Shown: positions 8,296 through 17,481 of the stretch, piece after piece | How positions within the stretch are numbered: the first letter of the stretch is position 1 | Layout: the number at the start of each line of letters is the position of its first letter | From: Alphaproteobacteria bacterium | GTDB taxonomy: Bacteria > Pseudomonadota > Alphaproteobacteria > Elsterales > Elsteraceae | Assembly (NCBI GenBank): GCA_013298565.1 | Contig: JAAFIC010000005.1 | Location: 1 to 64,000, forward strand | Direction: 5' to 3' | Length of the DNA stretch: 64,000 nucleotides | Position numbers and translations under genes: made by a program | The notes under the pieces: model-generated | Told to the model about the DNA's origin: nothing | What the model saw: the letters and a program-made list of their open reading frames with translations, nothing else | Databases searched by the model: none

Positions 8296-8988
8296 ATGGT
8301 TAGCCGTCGTCTGTTTTTGCCGCTTGCGGCTACCGCTGTCGTTGGCGCGGGGGCGCTGTTCTATACGCGCCCGTGGGAAAAAGCCGCGCCAAGCTCGGCC
8401 CCAAGCTCAGTCGCGGTCGATAGTGCGCCGCCGCCGAAAGCGCCCACGCCTACAGTCGTCAACCCGCTGCTGCTGGCGCGCGACGGCGACCGGGTGTTGG
8501 GTAAGGCGGATGCGCCGATTACCATTATCGAATACGCCTCCTTTACCTGCTCGCACTGCGCGACCTTCGCTACCAAAGTGCTGCCGCAGATTAAGAAAGA
8601 CTGGGTTGAAACTGGCAAAGCGAAGCTGATCTATCGCGATTTCCCGCTGGACCGAGTGGCCTACGACGCCTCGCTGCTGTCCCGCGCGGTGGCGGCAGAG
8701 CGGTATTTTGCTTTCATTGATGCGCTCTTCTCCCAGCAAGAAAAGTGGGCCACTGCTGCCGATCCGCGCGTGGCCCTCAGCCAGTTGGCGAGGCTCGCGG
8801 GGCTGGGTTCGGTGGAGATCGAGGCGGCCTTCAATAACAAAGCCGTCGGCGATGCCATCCTGGCCGAACGCCTGGACGGGGCGGAAAAGCTGGGCGTCGA
8901 TTCCACGCCGACGTTGTTTGTCAACGGGGTTAAGGCCGATCATGGCTCGGTCGAAAGCTTCGCAAAGGCATTAACGGCAGCGGTTTAA
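8296..8988 (+). CDS. DsbA-family periplasmic thiol:disulfide oxidoreductase
   Basis: The 230-residue protein has an N-terminal signal (MVSRRLFLPLAATAVVGAG) that should direct export, a Pro/Ala-rich linker, and a thioredoxin fold with an inserted helical domain. The redox motif is C85-S-H-C88, and the cis-proline loop is DSTPTLF near residue 200. The CxxC with hydrophobic surroundings fits the DsbA/thioredoxin_4 group that oxidises cysteines in exported proteins. The ATG at 8296 has a good GGAGG ribosome site 5 bases upstream; an in-frame TTG at 8281 is less likely. In related alphaproteobacteria this gene usually sits directly after the DUF721 gene. Confidence 0.88.
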   Translation: MVSRRLFLPLAATAVVGAGALFYTRPWEKAAPSSAPSSVAVDSAPPPKAPTPTVVNPLLLARDGDRVLGKADAPITIIEYASFTCSHCATFATKVLPQIKKDWVETGKAKLIYRDFPLDRVAYDASLLSRAVAAERYFAFIDALFSQQEKWATAADPRVALSQLARLAGLGSVEIEAAFNNKAVGDAILAERLDGAEKLGVDSTPTLFVNGVKADHGSVESFAKALTAAV

Positions 8989-9029
8989 CCCGTGTTTAGG
9001 CATTGAGCCGTGTCTTTCGATGCGGACAG

Positions 9030-9184
9030 ACTCTAAACCCGCAAGCCCTTGGCCACCTGAAGCTGCCAGCGTTGTTGATGAGATTGCGGAACACTTGCAC
9101 CAGCCGGTCTTCAACCCCCAATACCGTTAGCAAGCCGCCCGGCGCGACGGTAAGGGTAATCGGCACCGCGCCGTCCGGGTCGGT
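9030..9184 (-). pseudogene. Decayed partial duplicate of chvG (sensor kinase)
   Basis: Bases 9057-9184 align without gaps to 10473-10600 inside chvG, with 8 mismatches in 128 (about 94% identity by eye), and 9030-9057 align to the last 28 bases of chvG (10163-10190) with 3 mismatches. The 282 bases between these two blocks in the intact gene are missing. The copied part covers the start of the ATPase domain including the N box (residues about 425-467) joined out of frame to the last codons. It cannot encode a working kinase. The copy has the same orientation as chvG. Confidence 0.9.
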
Positions 9185-9276
9185 GCCGGAGGAGGGGCAT
9201 CGGCGGGCGGCAAGATTGCGCGTTCTCTAGCCTAGGCTTATATAATCTGCTTAAACGCTGGGGTGGGAGGCTGGTG

Positions 9277-9582
9277 ATGACGCAATCCGTATTTACCGAT
9301 CCTGCTGCCCTGGAAACGATCTGTCGTCGCCATTGTATCCGGCGGTTGGCCCTGTTTGGCTCTCAGTTAAAAGGCACCAGCGGCCCCGACAGCGATGTGG
9401 ATCTGCTAGTCGAGTTTGAACCGGAGGCCAAACCCAGCCTTCTCATTCTGGCGCAAGTGGAAATCGAGCTGTCGCCGCTCTTGGGGGGGCGCAAGGTGGA
9501 TCTGCGGACGGCTCAGGATTTGAGCCGCTATTTCCGCGACGCTGTGGTGCGGGCGGCTGAGGTGCAGTATGAGGGCGGATGA
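9277..9582 (+). CDS. MNT nucleotidyltransferase antitoxin (MntA-like)
   Basis: A 101-residue minimal nucleotidyltransferase. The signature is complete: Gly28-Ser29 (LALFGSQLKG), then Asp40 and Asp42 (PDSDVDLLVEF), and a later Asp in GGRKVDLRT. In HEPN/MNT pairs the MNT protein neutralises the HEPN ribonuclease, in characterised cases by adding AMP to it. The ATG at 9277 is favoured over GTG at 9274. Its end overlaps the HEPN gene start (9569) by 14 bases, as expected for a coupled pair. Confidence 0.9.
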   Translation: MTQSVFTDPAALETICRRHCIRRLALFGSQLKGTSGPDSDVDLLVEFEPEAKPSLLILAQVEIELSPLLGGRKVDLRTAQDLSRYFRDAVVRAAEVQYEGG

Positions 9583-9907
9583 CATCATTCGCATCCGCCA
9601 TAGGATCGATGCCATCTATGCAGCGATCAGTTTCACGCAGGGCCGACAGCGGGAAGACCTTGATAAGGATAGTATGCTCGCCTTTGCGCTGGTTCGGGCA
9701 ATCGAAATCGTCGGCGAAGCCGCGACTAAAGTGAGTATCGAAACCCGTGAGCAGCACCCAGAGGTTCCGTGGGCGGCAATCATTGGGATGCGTCATCGTC
9801 TGATCCATGCCTATTTCGATATCAATCACGATATCCTATGGACGACAGCAACCGAGGCAGTACCCGACCTGCTTCCAAGGCTTCTGGCTGTTTGGTCAAC
9901 GGACTAA
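9569..9907 (+). CDS. HEPN-domain RNase toxin (HepT/DUF86)
   Basis: A 112-residue helical protein of the DUF86/HepT family. The catalytic R-x4-H motif is present as Arg75-HRLI-His80 (GMRHRLIHAYF), the usual family phrase. HEPN toxins of this type are RNases. It lies directly behind and overlaps the MNT antitoxin gene, so the pair is a complete HEPN/MNT toxin-antitoxin module. The pair is flanked by remnants of chvG and of an mrr-like gene, so it is part of a small mobile or degraded islet. Confidence 0.92.
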   Translation: MRADDIIRIRHRIDAIYAAISFTQGRQREDLDKDSMLAFALVRAIEIVGEAATKVSIETREQHPEVPWAAIIGMRHRLIHAYFDINHDILWTTATEAVPDLLPRLLAVWSTD

Positions 9908-9919
9908 CCCTTAGGGCGA

Positions 9920-10084
9920 TCATCCGTCGAAAAACTCTTCGTCAATTTTCTTGATTGTCAACACCTCTTCTACCCGACAGCCGACTTCGAAACGGATCAT
10001 CAGGCGGGTGAAGTGAGGACCATCAATGAGCACGATACGCTTACCAAGCAATTCGGCGGTCTGGGCAGCAGCTTTATTAATACT
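9920..10084 (-). pseudogene. C-terminal remnant of an Mrr-type restriction endonuclease gene
   Basis: The minus strand from 10084 to the TGA at 9920-9922 reads INKAAAQTAELLGKRIVLID followed by GPHFTRLMIRFEVGCRVEEV and an ending KKIDEEFFDG. This matches the well-known tail of Mrr-type enzymes (a VLIDG-x-LA-LMI core, then a basic strand and a KxDxDFF end). An in-frame stop (10085-10087) blocks the frame upstream and no start codon or catalytic domain is present, so only about 54 terminal codons remain. This was read by hand translation; a protein search would settle it. Confidence 0.75.
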
Positions 10085-10165
10085 TTAATCGTCAGGCTGT
10101 ACCAACGCGAGTATCGAAAAAACCGAAAGCATCAGTTTTATCGACTTTCTCAAATCATTTTGACT

Positions 10166-11872
10166 CTAAGCCCGCAAACCCTTCGCCACCGGCAAGGTCA
10201 CGATAAACGCGGCACCCGTGACGTTTCCCCCGACGGTATCGATGTTTTTTGCTGTCAACGTGCCGCCGTGGGCTTCGATGATTTGGCGGGAGATCGAGAG
10301 GCCCAAGCCTGAATGCGTGCCGAAATGCTCGGCTTTCGGGCGTTCGGAATAGAAGCGTTGGAAAATCGCTTCTTCCTTGCCGGGCGGAATGCCCGGCCCA
10401 TCGTCTTCCACGGTGGCGATCACGCGGCTACCGACGCGCCGAACCGTCAGGCGGATACGGCCTTCGGGCGGGCTGAAGCTGCGGGCGTTGTTGATGAGAT
10501 TGCGGAACACCTGCACCAGCCGATCTTCAACACCCAATACCGTTAGCAAGCCCCCCGGCGCGACCGTAAGGGTAATCGGCACCGCGCCGTCTGGGTCGGT
10601 TACTTCATACACACCCACTAACGCCCCCATCAGCCGCCCGAAATCCAGCGGTTGCGGCTCGGCGCGCGCCAGTTCGGCATCGACGCGGGAGGCGGCTGCA
10701 ATATCGGTGATCAGCCGATCAATGCGCTGCACGTCCGAGCGCACGATGGCCATGAGCTTTGCCCGCTTCTCAGGGTCATCGAGTCGCGCCACCATATCGA
10801 CCGCAGAGCGGAGGGAAGATAGGGGGTTCTTGATTTCATGGCTCACATCCGCCGCAAACCGCTCGATGGCCTGAAGCCGCTGGTGCAGCGTTTCGGTCAT
10901 GGCTTTCAGGGCGGTCGAGAGATCGCCAATTTCATCGCGGCGCTTGCTGAAATCGGGAATGGTGGCATTCGCTCGGCCTTGGCGCACTCGCTCTGCCGCC
11001 ATCGCCAAGCGGCGGATGGGGCGCGCAATCGTGCTGGCAAGATAGAGCGACAGCAGGATCGTGACCACCAGCACGGCACCGCCGAGGATCATAATGTCCG
11101 ACCGCACGCGGCGCAGGGATTCATCAATGTCGGTGGAAACGCGCGACAGCATCAGCACGCCCACCACTTCGCGGTAGCGCTGAATAGGCATAGCGATGGT
11201 GAAGATGAAATGCCCCGTATCGCCAATATAGGCCGCTGCCGCCGGATCGCCCTGCAAAGCACTCGCCCCTTCGGGATAGTCCGAGGCGCGGCGCAGCGGG
11301 CGCGTGTCATACCTCGGGAAGCTATCGCGCCGGGGTAAGGCGTTGAACACCCAATCGTAGAGCCGGGTGAGCCACGGCCCCACGCCGGTTGCCTCGCCGG
11401 GCAATGGGGCGACGCTGACCATGCCGCTCGGGTGCAGCACTAACTGACTATCAATGAGGGGGGTGCCGTCTTGCTCGAACACTTGGGCGCGGGCGCGGGT
11501 TTGCAGCGCAAAGCGCCGAACCATTGGGCGGGCAATCGATTCGACAATGCGGATTTGCTCTTGACTGGTGAGCGCCGTCGCCCCTTCCCCCATCGCGCCC
11601 GCCATAAGGCCAGCTTGCATGGTAAGGGCCTCGATTTCGGCACGCACGAGGGCTTCTTGGTAACGGTCGAGGTACAATAACCCCGCCCACAGCATCAGCG
11701 GCGCGAGCAGATTAACCGCGAGAATCCGCACCGACAGGGTGGAAATCCGCCGTTTTTTCGGAGCCTCACGCACCCCGGCGGCAGCTTTCTGCTCCCCCAC
11801 CAGGGCGATATGCTCCGGCAGGCCGCCCCTTTTTGAAGGGGGGTTAGGCGGAGAATCTGTAGCCAACGCCAT
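10166..11872 (-). CDS. chvG: Sensor histidine kinase ChvG/ExoS family
   Basis: A 568-residue membrane kinase. A first membrane segment lies at about 45-68, a periplasmic sensor region follows, then a second segment at about 262-285, a HAMP linker, the phospho-acceptor His345 ([16 protein letters not shown]), the N box ([12 protein letters not shown]) and glycine boxes (DDGPGIP and [10 protein letters not shown]). ChvG senses acid or envelope conditions and phosphorylates ChvI. Its start overlaps the chvI end (11844) by 29 bases. The usual downstream HPr kinase and PTS genes of other alphaproteobacteria are not here; instead a toxin-antitoxin islet follows. Confidence 0.93.
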   Translation of the reverse strand: MALATDSPPNPPSKRGGLPEHIALVGEQKAAAGVREAPKKRRISTLSVRILAVNLLAPLMLWAGLLYLDRYQEALVRAEIEALTMQAGLMAGAMGEGATALTSQEQIRIVESIARPMVRRFALQTRARAQVFEQDGTPLIDSQLVLHPSGMVSVAPLPGEATGVGPWLTRLYDWVFNALPRRDSFPRYDTRPLRRASDYPEGASALQGDPAAAAYIGDTGHFIFTIAMPIQRYREVVGVLMLSRVSTDIDESLRRVRSDIMILGGAVLVVTILLSLYLASTIARPIRRLAMAAERVRQGRANATIPDFSKRRDEIGDLSTALKAMTETLHQRLQAIERFAADVSHEIKNPLSSLRSAVDMVARLDDPEKRAKLMAIVRSDVQRIDRLITDIAAASRVDAELARAEPQPLDFGRLMGALVGVYEVTDPDGAVPITLTVAPGGLLTVLGVEDRLVQVFRNLINNARSFSPPEGRIRLTVRRVGSRVIATVEDDGPGIPPGKEEAIFQRFYSERPKAEHFGTHSGLGLSISRQIIEAHGGTLTAKNIDTVGGNVTGAAFIVTLPVAKGLRA

Positions 11873-12527
11873 AGAGTGTTTCGATTTCGGAAAAATCTTC
11901 GTCGGTTACTTTGAACTTCTTCCGTAGGCGCTTGATGTGGCTGTCGATCGTGCGGTCATCCACGAACGCGCTTTCGCCATAGGCCGCGTCCAGCAACTGA
12001 TCGCGGCTTTTCACATGGCCAGGGCGCTGGGCGAGGGCTTTTAGAAGCAGGAACTCCGTCACCGTCAGATCAATCGGTAGCCCCTTCCAAGTGCAGAGGT
12101 GGCGCTTTTCATCGAGCGCGAGATTGCCGCGCACCATCATCGCAGGCTCGTTCGCCGCGACCGCCTCTTGCCGCCGCAGCACGGCCCGGATGCGCGCCAG
12201 CAGCAGGGTTTGGCTGAACGGCTTGCGAATGTAATCATCCGCCCCTAACGACAGGCCCGTTAGCTCGTCCTCATCATCGTCTTTCGAGGTCAGGAAGATC
12301 ACCGGCAAGCTGCTGGTTTTCCGCAGGCGCTCCAGCACTTCCAGCCCATTCAGGCGCGGCATTTTAATATCGAGCACGGCCAGATCGGGCGGCTTGCCAA
12401 GAATACCTTGCAGGCCGCTTTCCCCATCGGGATAGGTCCGAACCTCAAACCCTTCCGCTTCCAGCAGCATGGAAACCGAGGTGAGGATATTCTGATCGTC
12501 ATCGATTAACGCAATGGTTTGCGGCAT
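11844..12527 (-). CDS. chvI: Response regulator ChvI (OmpR/PhoB family)
   Basis: A 227-residue regulator: receiver domain (about 1-120) with acidic pocket Asp9-Asp11, phosphorylation site Asp53 (LAVLDIKMP) and the Thr and Lys of FLTSKDD and YIRKPFS, followed by an OmpR-type winged helix (about 130-225, ending with [17 protein letters not shown] and [10 protein letters not shown]). I take the ATG at 12527 ([11 protein letters not shown]), preceded by an AGAAGG site, and reject the long frame back to 12764. It is the first gene of the chvI-chvG unit and controls envelope and acid-stress genes in related bacteria. Confidence 0.93.
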   Translation of the reverse strand: MPQTIALIDDDQNILTSVSMLLEAEGFEVRTYPDGESGLQGILGKPPDLAVLDIKMPRLNGLEVLERLRKTSSLPVIFLTSKDDDEDELTGLSLGADDYIRKPFSQTLLLARIRAVLRRQEAVAANEPAMMVRGNLALDEKRHLCTWKGLPIDLTVTEFLLLKALAQRPGHVKSRDQLLDAAYGESAFVDDRTIDSHIKRLRKKFKVTDEDFSEIETLYGVGYRFSA

Positions 12528-12607
12528 TCTCTGCCCTTCTGCTAATTGAAGCGTCACTTTACTCTGGAAGTGCCAGGAGTTTACGGCAAAAAAAAGGAAG
12601 CGTGGAT

Positions 12608-13051
12608 ATGGATTTGACCAAAGAAGCCCGCACCATCGTGCAGACCGCCCGGCGCGGCGCGTTGGCAACCCTGATGGGGGAGGCGTGCGATCCTTACGCT
12701 TCCTTGGTTTCGACCGTGGTGGGGGCAGATATGCTGCCGCTGCTGCTGCTCTCAGCCTTGTCACAGCACGCGCAGAACCTCGCTGGCGATCCGCGCGCGT
12801 CCCTGCTGCTGGAATCGACCGCCGTCGCCACCGCCCCGGACGCGCTGGCCGCCGGGCGGGTGACGCTGCAAGGGATCGTGGAGCCTGCCGATAAAGACGC
12901 CCTGCGGGAGATGTATCTCGCAGCCCACCCCGAGGCGGAGATGTACTACCCGTTCACCGACTTCCACCTGTACCGGCTGAACGCCCCGCGCCTGCATTTC
13001 GTCGCCGGGTTTGGGCGAGTGGTGTGGTTGGAAATGGGGATGCTGAGCTGA
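12608..13051 (+). CDS. Pyridoxamine 5'-phosphate oxidase-like flavin-binding protein
   Basis: A 147-residue protein of the PNPOx-like split-barrel family, similar to the N-terminal domain of HugZ-type proteins: [11 protein letters not shown] at the start, [20 protein letters not shown], then [15 protein letters not shown] and a closing [20 protein letters not shown]. Such proteins bind FMN or heme; the substrate cannot be told. The ATG at 12608 is preferred over the GTG at 12602 because the AGGAAG site ends just before 12601. It is divergent from chvI, 80 bases away. It lacks the C-terminal heme-oxygenase-like domain of full HugZ. Confidence 0.8.
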   Translation: MDLTKEARTIVQTARRGALATLMGEACDPYASLVSTVVGADMLPLLLLSALSQHAQNLAGDPRASLLLESTAVATAPDALAAGRVTLQGIVEPADKDALREMYLAAHPEAEMYYPFTDFHLYRLNAPRLHFVAGFGRVVWLEMGMLS

Positions 13052-13106
13052 TGATGCGGGAAAAATTGAGCAAAATAATCTATAATAATATTACTGAGCC
13101 ACCGCA

Positions 13107-13130
13107 GACTGGCGACCGTCGCAGCCAGTC
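13107..13130. terminator. Weak hairpin between convergent genes
   Basis: GACTGGC (13107-13113) pairs with GCCAGTC (13124-13130) around a 10-base loop, between the convergent flavin-binding gene and comF. No T-run follows on either strand, so a termination role is only a guess. Confidence 0.25.
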
Positions 13131-13226
13131 GCTTGGCTGGGGTATCGGCTAGGGGGTTCGCCCATGTCTGCATCAAGAATGCTTCGCGCCGCGTTATCAT
13201 AGCTCCGTGTTATGACCGACAACGGC

Positions 13227-14090
13227 TCATGTTAAAGTTTCTATGTGCTGTTCGGGGTCATCGGGCGACGGTACACGGGCCAGCACGAGCGCTTGCACCG
13301 AGGCAGAACCCGCCCGTAGCAGGCTGGCAGCGCAGGCATCCAGCGTTGCGCCGGAAGTCAGCACGTCGTCGATCACCACAATATGCTTCCCGGCAAGGCG
13401 CGCGGCCCAACCGGCAGAAACATCAATGGCGTGACTAAGGTTCCGCCGCCGCTCCGCCCGGCTAAACTGGCGCTGCCTGCCGGTCGCGCGCAAGCGTTTC
13501 AGCGCGGTGGGTGCTGTTGGAATCCCCGTCTCCCGACCAATGGCCTGGGCCAATAGCGCCGCTTGATTAAACTGCCGGCGCAAAAGCCGCCAGCGGTGCA
13601 ACGGCACCGGGATGAGCAGGTCCGCGCCCTCCAGCACTTCCCCGCCCGCCCACACCATCCAGGCGGCAAACAGCCGCGCGCCTTCGGTTCGATCCGCCTG
13701 CTTGAAGCGCAGCACCAGCGGCTTACTTATATCATCATAGAGCAGCGCCGCCCGCGCCCGGCGGTAGCGGGGTTTCTGGCGCGTGCAGCCCGAACAAATA
13801 CCGCCTGAACAAATATCGCTTTCGGCACTTCCCATTTCGGGCCCCGCCATTTCGGCCCTTCCCAGTGGCACGCCGCAGAACAGGCACAACGGGCGGGTGC
13901 CGAAGGGCGGGCTTAGAAACCTCAGTCTCGGCCAACAGTCCGGGCAAAGGCCCGCCTGGGGTGCCCCGGCTGCCACAGGCACTCCGCAGCAAACACACCG
14001 GCGTGGCAATGCCCAATCGAGCGCCGCCACCAGCGGTTGCCCGATGAGGCGACAGACCCGAGATATGCCTGAAGCCGCGCTTGCCTTCAC
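13227..14090 (-). CDS. comF: ComF-family phosphoribosyltransferase-like protein
   Basis: A 287-residue protein. The N-terminal part has zinc-ribbon cysteine pairs (CVCCG near 32-35, CPDC near 51, CLFCG near 70, and a CSGC near 100). The C-terminal part is a PRTase-type domain with the PRPP loop VVIDDVLTSGATLD (about 239-252). ComF-type proteins are tied to DNA uptake in competent bacteria and to replication restart; the reaction is not established. The gene stands alone, convergent with the flavin-binding gene and divergent from the ABC exporter. Confidence 0.88.
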   Translation of the reverse strand: MKASAASGISRVCRLIGQPLVAALDWALPRRCVCCGVPVAAGAPQAGLCPDCWPRLRFLSPPFGTRPLCLFCGVPLGRAEMAGPEMGSAESDICSGGICSGCTRQKPRYRRARAALLYDDISKPLVLRFKQADRTEGARLFAAWMVWAGGEVLEGADLLIPVPLHRWRLLRRQFNQAALLAQAIGRETGIPTAPTALKRLRATGRQRQFSRAERRRNLSHAIDVSAGWAARLAGKHIVVIDDVLTSGATLDACAASLLRAGSASVQALVLARVPSPDDPEQHIETLT

Positions 14091-14178
14091 AGCGTTAACC
14101 CCTTAGCCTCGCGGTTCAACAGGTCCACAGTTCTATAGTTCCCCGGTGCCAACCTGTGCCTTCACCAAGGATAGTCTC

Positions 14179-16017
14179 GTGACCGCCCCTCCGCTGCAAG
14201 CCTCCGCCACGCCAGAGCGCGAATCGCCGCTCCGCACCCTAGCGCCGCATCTTTGGCCGCAGGGGGAGACGGGGCTTAAAGCCCGCGTTGTCCTGGCGCT
14301 CAGTTTCCTGACGCTCTCGAAACTTTCCGGCGTTTATGTGCCGATCCTGTTCAAACATGCCATTGATGCCCTGAGCGCCAAAGGGGTAGATGCGCTTATT
14401 CTGGCCCCTGTCGGCCTAATTGTCGCTTACGGATTGCTGCGGGTTCTGAGCCAGGCTTTCGGCGAGTTGCGCGATGCTGTGTTTGCTAAGGTCGCGCAGC
14501 GGGCGGTTCGGCGCGTGGGGCTGGATACCTTCAAGCATCTCCACGCCCTGTCGTTACGCTTTCATCTCGACCGGCAAACCGGCGGATTATCGCGGGCGAT
14601 TGAGCGCGGCACGAAGGGCATCGAGTTTCTCTTACAGTTCATGCTGTTCAACGTGCTGCCAACACTGCTGGAAATCACGCTGGTGTGCGGCATTCTGTGG
14701 AACCTGTATTCCATCGACTATGCCGCCATCACCTTCGCCACTATTATCGGCTACATCGTTTTCACCATCGTGCTGACCGAATGGCGGACGAAATATCGGC
14801 GCGAGATGAACGACCGGGACTCGGAAGCCACCACCAAAGCCGTCGATAGCCTGCTGAATTACGAAACGGTGAAATATTTCGGTAACGAGCTGCACGAGGC
14901 CAACCGCTTCGATACTGCCCTGCGCGCTTACGAAAAGGCCGCCGTTCGCAGCCAAATCAGCCTCTCGGCCCTCAACGTCGGCCAAGGGGCGATTATCGCG
15001 GCGGGGTTGATCGCGGTGATGATTATGACCGCACGCGGCGTTGCCGATGGCTCGATGACCGTGGGCGATTTAGTGTTGGTCAACGCCTTTCTCATTCAAC
15101 TGTATATGCCGCTGAACTTCCTCGGGTTTGTGTACCGCCAGATCCGCCAGTCGCTGACCGATATGGAGCAGATGTTCAGCCTGCTGCGGGTGGAGCGCGA
15201 AGTGGCCGATACCGAAGGCGCGCCCGCCCTGGCCGTGAGCGGCGGGGACGTGCAGTTCGATGCGGTCGATTTCGGCTACGATGCCCGCCGCCCGATTCTG
15301 CACGGCGTGAGCTTCACCATTCCTGCCGGCAAGACGCTCGCCGTTGTCGGCTCCTCCGGGGCGGGGAAATCGACGTTGTCGCGGCTGCTGTATCGTTTTT
15401 ATGACGTGACGGATGGCGCAATTCGCATTGATGGGCAGGATATTCGCGCCGTCTCGCAATCCTCCCTTCGCAAGATCATCGGCATTGTTCCGCAAGATAC
15501 CGTGCTGTTTAACGATACGATCTATTACAACATTCTCTACGGCAGGCCCGATGCGACCCCGGCGGAAGTGGAAGAAGCGGCCCGCCTTGCCCGCATTCAC
15601 GACTTTATTCTGTCGCTGCCCGACGGCTACCAAAGCAAAGTTGGCGAGCGCGGCCTAAAGCTCTCCGGCGGGGAAAAGCAGCGCGTGGCCATTGCCCGCG
15701 TCATCCTAAAGCGCGCGCGCCTGCTGATCTTCGACGAGGCCACCAGCGCGCTCGATACCAAAACCGAAAAGCAGATTCAGGAAAGCCTCGATCAAGTCTC
15801 GCAAGATCGCACCACGCTGATTATCGCGCACCGCTTGTCCACCGTGATTGGGGCCGATGAAATTTTAGTGCTCGATAAGGGGCAGGTGGCCGAACGCGGC
15901 AGCCATGCGGAACTTTTGGCCCGCGATGGGCGTTATGCCCGTATGTGGCAGCAGCAACTGAGTGACCTGAAGGACGATCCTGCGCCGAGTGCCACGGTCA
16001 GCCCATCGACAGCCTAG
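14179..16017 (+). CDS. Atm1/HMT1-type ABC exporter (membrane and ATPase fused)
   Basis: A 612-residue half-transporter that works as a homodimer in the inner membrane. The N-terminal 340 residues contain six membrane segments; the family phrase [17 protein letters not shown] is typical of Atm1/HMT1 exporters of glutathione-linked sulfur or metal compounds. The nucleotide domain has Walker A with Lys397 (GSSGAGKST), signature [13 protein letters not shown], Walker [13 protein letters not shown] and H-loop AHRLS. I choose the GTG at 14179, which has AAGGA six bases upstream, over the GTG at 14146. Dps follows 45 bases downstream, which fits an iron or sulfur stress setting. Confidence 0.9.
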   Translation: MTAPPLQASATPERESPLRTLAPHLWPQGETGLKARVVLALSFLTLSKLSGVYVPILFKHAIDALSAKGVDALILAPVGLIVAYGLLRVLSQAFGELRDAVFAKVAQRAVRRVGLDTFKHLHALSLRFHLDRQTGGLSRAIERGTKGIEFLLQFMLFNVLPTLLEITLVCGILWNLYSIDYAAITFATIIGYIVFTIVLTEWRTKYRREMNDRDSEATTKAVDSLLNYETVKYFGNELHEANRFDTALRAYEKAAVRSQISLSALNVGQGAIIAAGLIAVMIMTARGVADGSMTVGDLVLVNAFLIQLYMPLNFLGFVYRQIRQSLTDMEQMFSLLRVEREVADTEGAPALAVSGGDVQFDAVDFGYDARRPILHGVSFTIPAGKTLAVVGSSGAGKSTLSRLLYRFYDVTDGAIRIDGQDIRAVSQSSLRKIIGIVPQDTVLFNDTIYYNILYGRPDATPAEVEEAARLARIHDFILSLPDGYQSKVGERGLKLSGGEKQRVAIARVILKRARLLIFDEATSALDTKTEKQIQESLDQVSQDRTTLIIAHRLSTVIGADEILVLDKGQVAERGSHAELLARDGRYARMWQQQLSDLKDDPAPSATVSPSTA

Positions 16018-16032
16018 GGGTTTTCGAGTAAG

Positions 16033-16047
16033 TTAGAATTATTCTAA
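16033..16047 (+). promoter_or_regulatory. Probable Irr box (iron control element) upstream of dps
   Basis: The sequence TTAGAATTATTCTAA is a perfect 7-1-7 inverted repeat and also reads TTAGAA-N3-TTCTAA, the core of the alphaproteobacterial Irr/ICE motif. It ends 15 bases before the dps ATG, overlapping the likely promoter. A PerR/Fur-type site has the same symmetry, so the exact regulator is inferred from the TAGAA half-site. Confidence 0.65.
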
Positions 16048-16062
16048 TAAAGGAGATGCCTC

Positions 16063-16512
16063 ATGCCCAAACGCTCCAATCAAGATGTTGTCGCCGCCCT
16101 CGGCGTGCTGTTGGCCGATAGCTATATCCTGTCGCTCAAAACCCAGAACTATCACTGGAATGTCGTCGGGTCCGACTTCGTGCAGTTGCATCAACTGTTC
16201 GGCGCCCAGTACGACGCGCTGTCTGGCGCGATTGATGAGGTTGCCGAACGTATCCGCGCCCTCGGCTCCCCGGCCCCGGCCTCCTTTGCTGAGTTTACCG
16301 ACCGCGCCAGCGTGAAAAGCACTGCCGGTCATCCCGCCGCCCGCGACATGATCACGGCCTTGCGCGACGATCATCTAACCGTTGCCAAAGCCGCCTACGC
16401 CGTCATCAAAGCCGCCAACGCTGCGGGCGATGATGCTAGCGCCGATCTGGCAACAGGCCGCGTCACCGAGCACGAAAAAGCCGCCTGGATGCTCACGGCC
16501 TTATTGGGTTGA
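16063..16512 (+). CDS. dps: Dps ferritin-like DNA-protecting protein
   Basis: A 149-residue four-helix protein that would form 12-mers, oxidise ferrous iron with peroxide and store it. The ferroxidase site residues are visible: His in TQNYHWNVVG (helix A), then HQLFGAQYDALSGAIDEVAERI (helix B) carrying the Asp and Glu ligands. The start has a strong AAAGGAG site 7 bases upstream. The short 45-base gap after the ABC exporter holds an Irr-like box, so dps probably has its own iron-controlled promoter. The next gene, a LysR regulator, is convergent, 7 bases away. Confidence 0.95.
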   Translation: MPKRSNQDVVAALGVLLADSYILSLKTQNYHWNVVGSDFVQLHQLFGAQYDALSGAIDEVAERIRALGSPAPASFAEFTDRASVKSTAGHPAARDMITALRDDHLTVAKAAYAVIKAANAAGDDASADLATGRVTEHEKAAWMLTALLG

Positions 16513-16519
16513 GAGCGCC

Positions 16520-17407
16520 TTAGCGTAACCACGCCCGAAAGGCTTCAAACGCTGGGATCATTTCGGTATCGGGACGATAGATTAGGCACCAAGCGGCCCC
16601 CTTCGGCACGCTAAGATCGAAGGGGGCAACGAGGCGGCCTGCGGCAAGGTCTTGTTCCACGAAGGGACGCCGCGCGAGCGCGATGCCGAGGCTGTCGAGC
16701 GCGGCTTGCAAGGCGAAGGCGTGGAAATCGAACCAAAGCGCGCCTGCCGTACCCATTTTAGGGGCCAACCCTGCCGCGCGCAGCCAAATCGGCCATTCGT
16801 CTTCGGCGTGGCGAACGTGGAGCAGAGTTTCCCCGGTTAAATCGGTGGGGCGGCGCAAGCGGGCGGCCACGGTTGGCGAGGCTACCGGGAACAGATCAGC
16901 GGTAAACAAGGGTTCCGCCATCAACCCATCGGCGCGCAACCCGGTCTGTTCGGTGAGGCGGATTGCCGCCGTAATCCCTTCTGCCAGCAGCGATACCGGT
17001 TCGGCTTCCCCCACCATCACCGATGTCGAAAGCCGCACCTCGTAGCTTGGGTGTAGGCGGTGAAACTCGGGCAGGCGCGGAATAAGCCAGCGGATCGCCA
17101 CGGTCGGCCCGCACGCCAGCGTTAGAACGCCTTCCGGCTGCGTCGCCAGTTTTTCCGTTGCGCGCGCGATACGATCGAACGCATCGCTTAAGATCGGCAG
17201 ATAGGCCGCGCCGCGCTGGGTGAGCGATAGGATATTGCCACGCCGCTCGAACAGCGGGAGGCTAAGCCGCGCTTCCAACCCCTTCACGAGTTGGCTGACC
17301 GCCGCTTGGCTAACCCCCAACTCGGCTGCCGCCGCCGTAAAACTACCCGTCCGGGCAGCGGCTTCAAAAGCTTTCAGGGCATTGAGAGGGGGCAGGCGGC
17401 GACTCAT
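16520..17407 (-). CDS. LysR-family regulator (GcvA-like)
   Basis: A 295-residue regulator. The N-terminal winged helix (about 1-60) contains the typical GSFTAAAAELGVSQAAVSQ and LPLFERRG; the C-terminal 200 residues form the periplasmic-binding-like effector domain with PTVAIRWLIPRLPEFHRLHP, the GcvA-subgroup phrase. The effector is unknown. It is convergent with dps (7-base gap) and divergent from ccmB, starting 74 bases away, so it could control that intergenic region, though this is only positional evidence. Confidence 0.88.
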   Translation of the reverse strand: MSRRLPPLNALKAFEAAARTGSFTAAAAELGVSQAAVSQLVKGLEARLSLPLFERRGNILSLTQRGAAYLPILSDAFDRIARATEKLATQPEGVLTLACGPTVAIRWLIPRLPEFHRLHPSYEVRLSTSVMVGEAEPVSLLAEGITAAIRLTEQTGLRADGLMAEPLFTADLFPVASPTVAARLRRPTDLTGETLLHVRHAEDEWPIWLRAAGLAPKMGTAGALWFDFHAFALQAALDSLGIALARRPFVEQDLAAGRLVAPFDLSVPKGAAWCLIYRPDTEMIPAFEAFRAWLR

Positions 17408-17481
17408 TACATCACATCAGCGGAAAGCAGCTAGCAGCGCAAGCCCTTGTCCCGCCTTCCGCCCCCGCCTAAACTCGCGTG

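Noticed and set aside
9003..9230. Plus-strand frame in the chvG remnant as a new small gene
   Set aside because: The same peptide is found opposite chvG at 10470-10600, which shows it is only the antisense translation of kinase sequence.
12528..12764. Long N-terminal extension of chvI
   Set aside because: The added residues are Arg/Pro-rich without family pattern and overlap the divergent flavin-binding gene; the start at 12527 fits the receiver domain.
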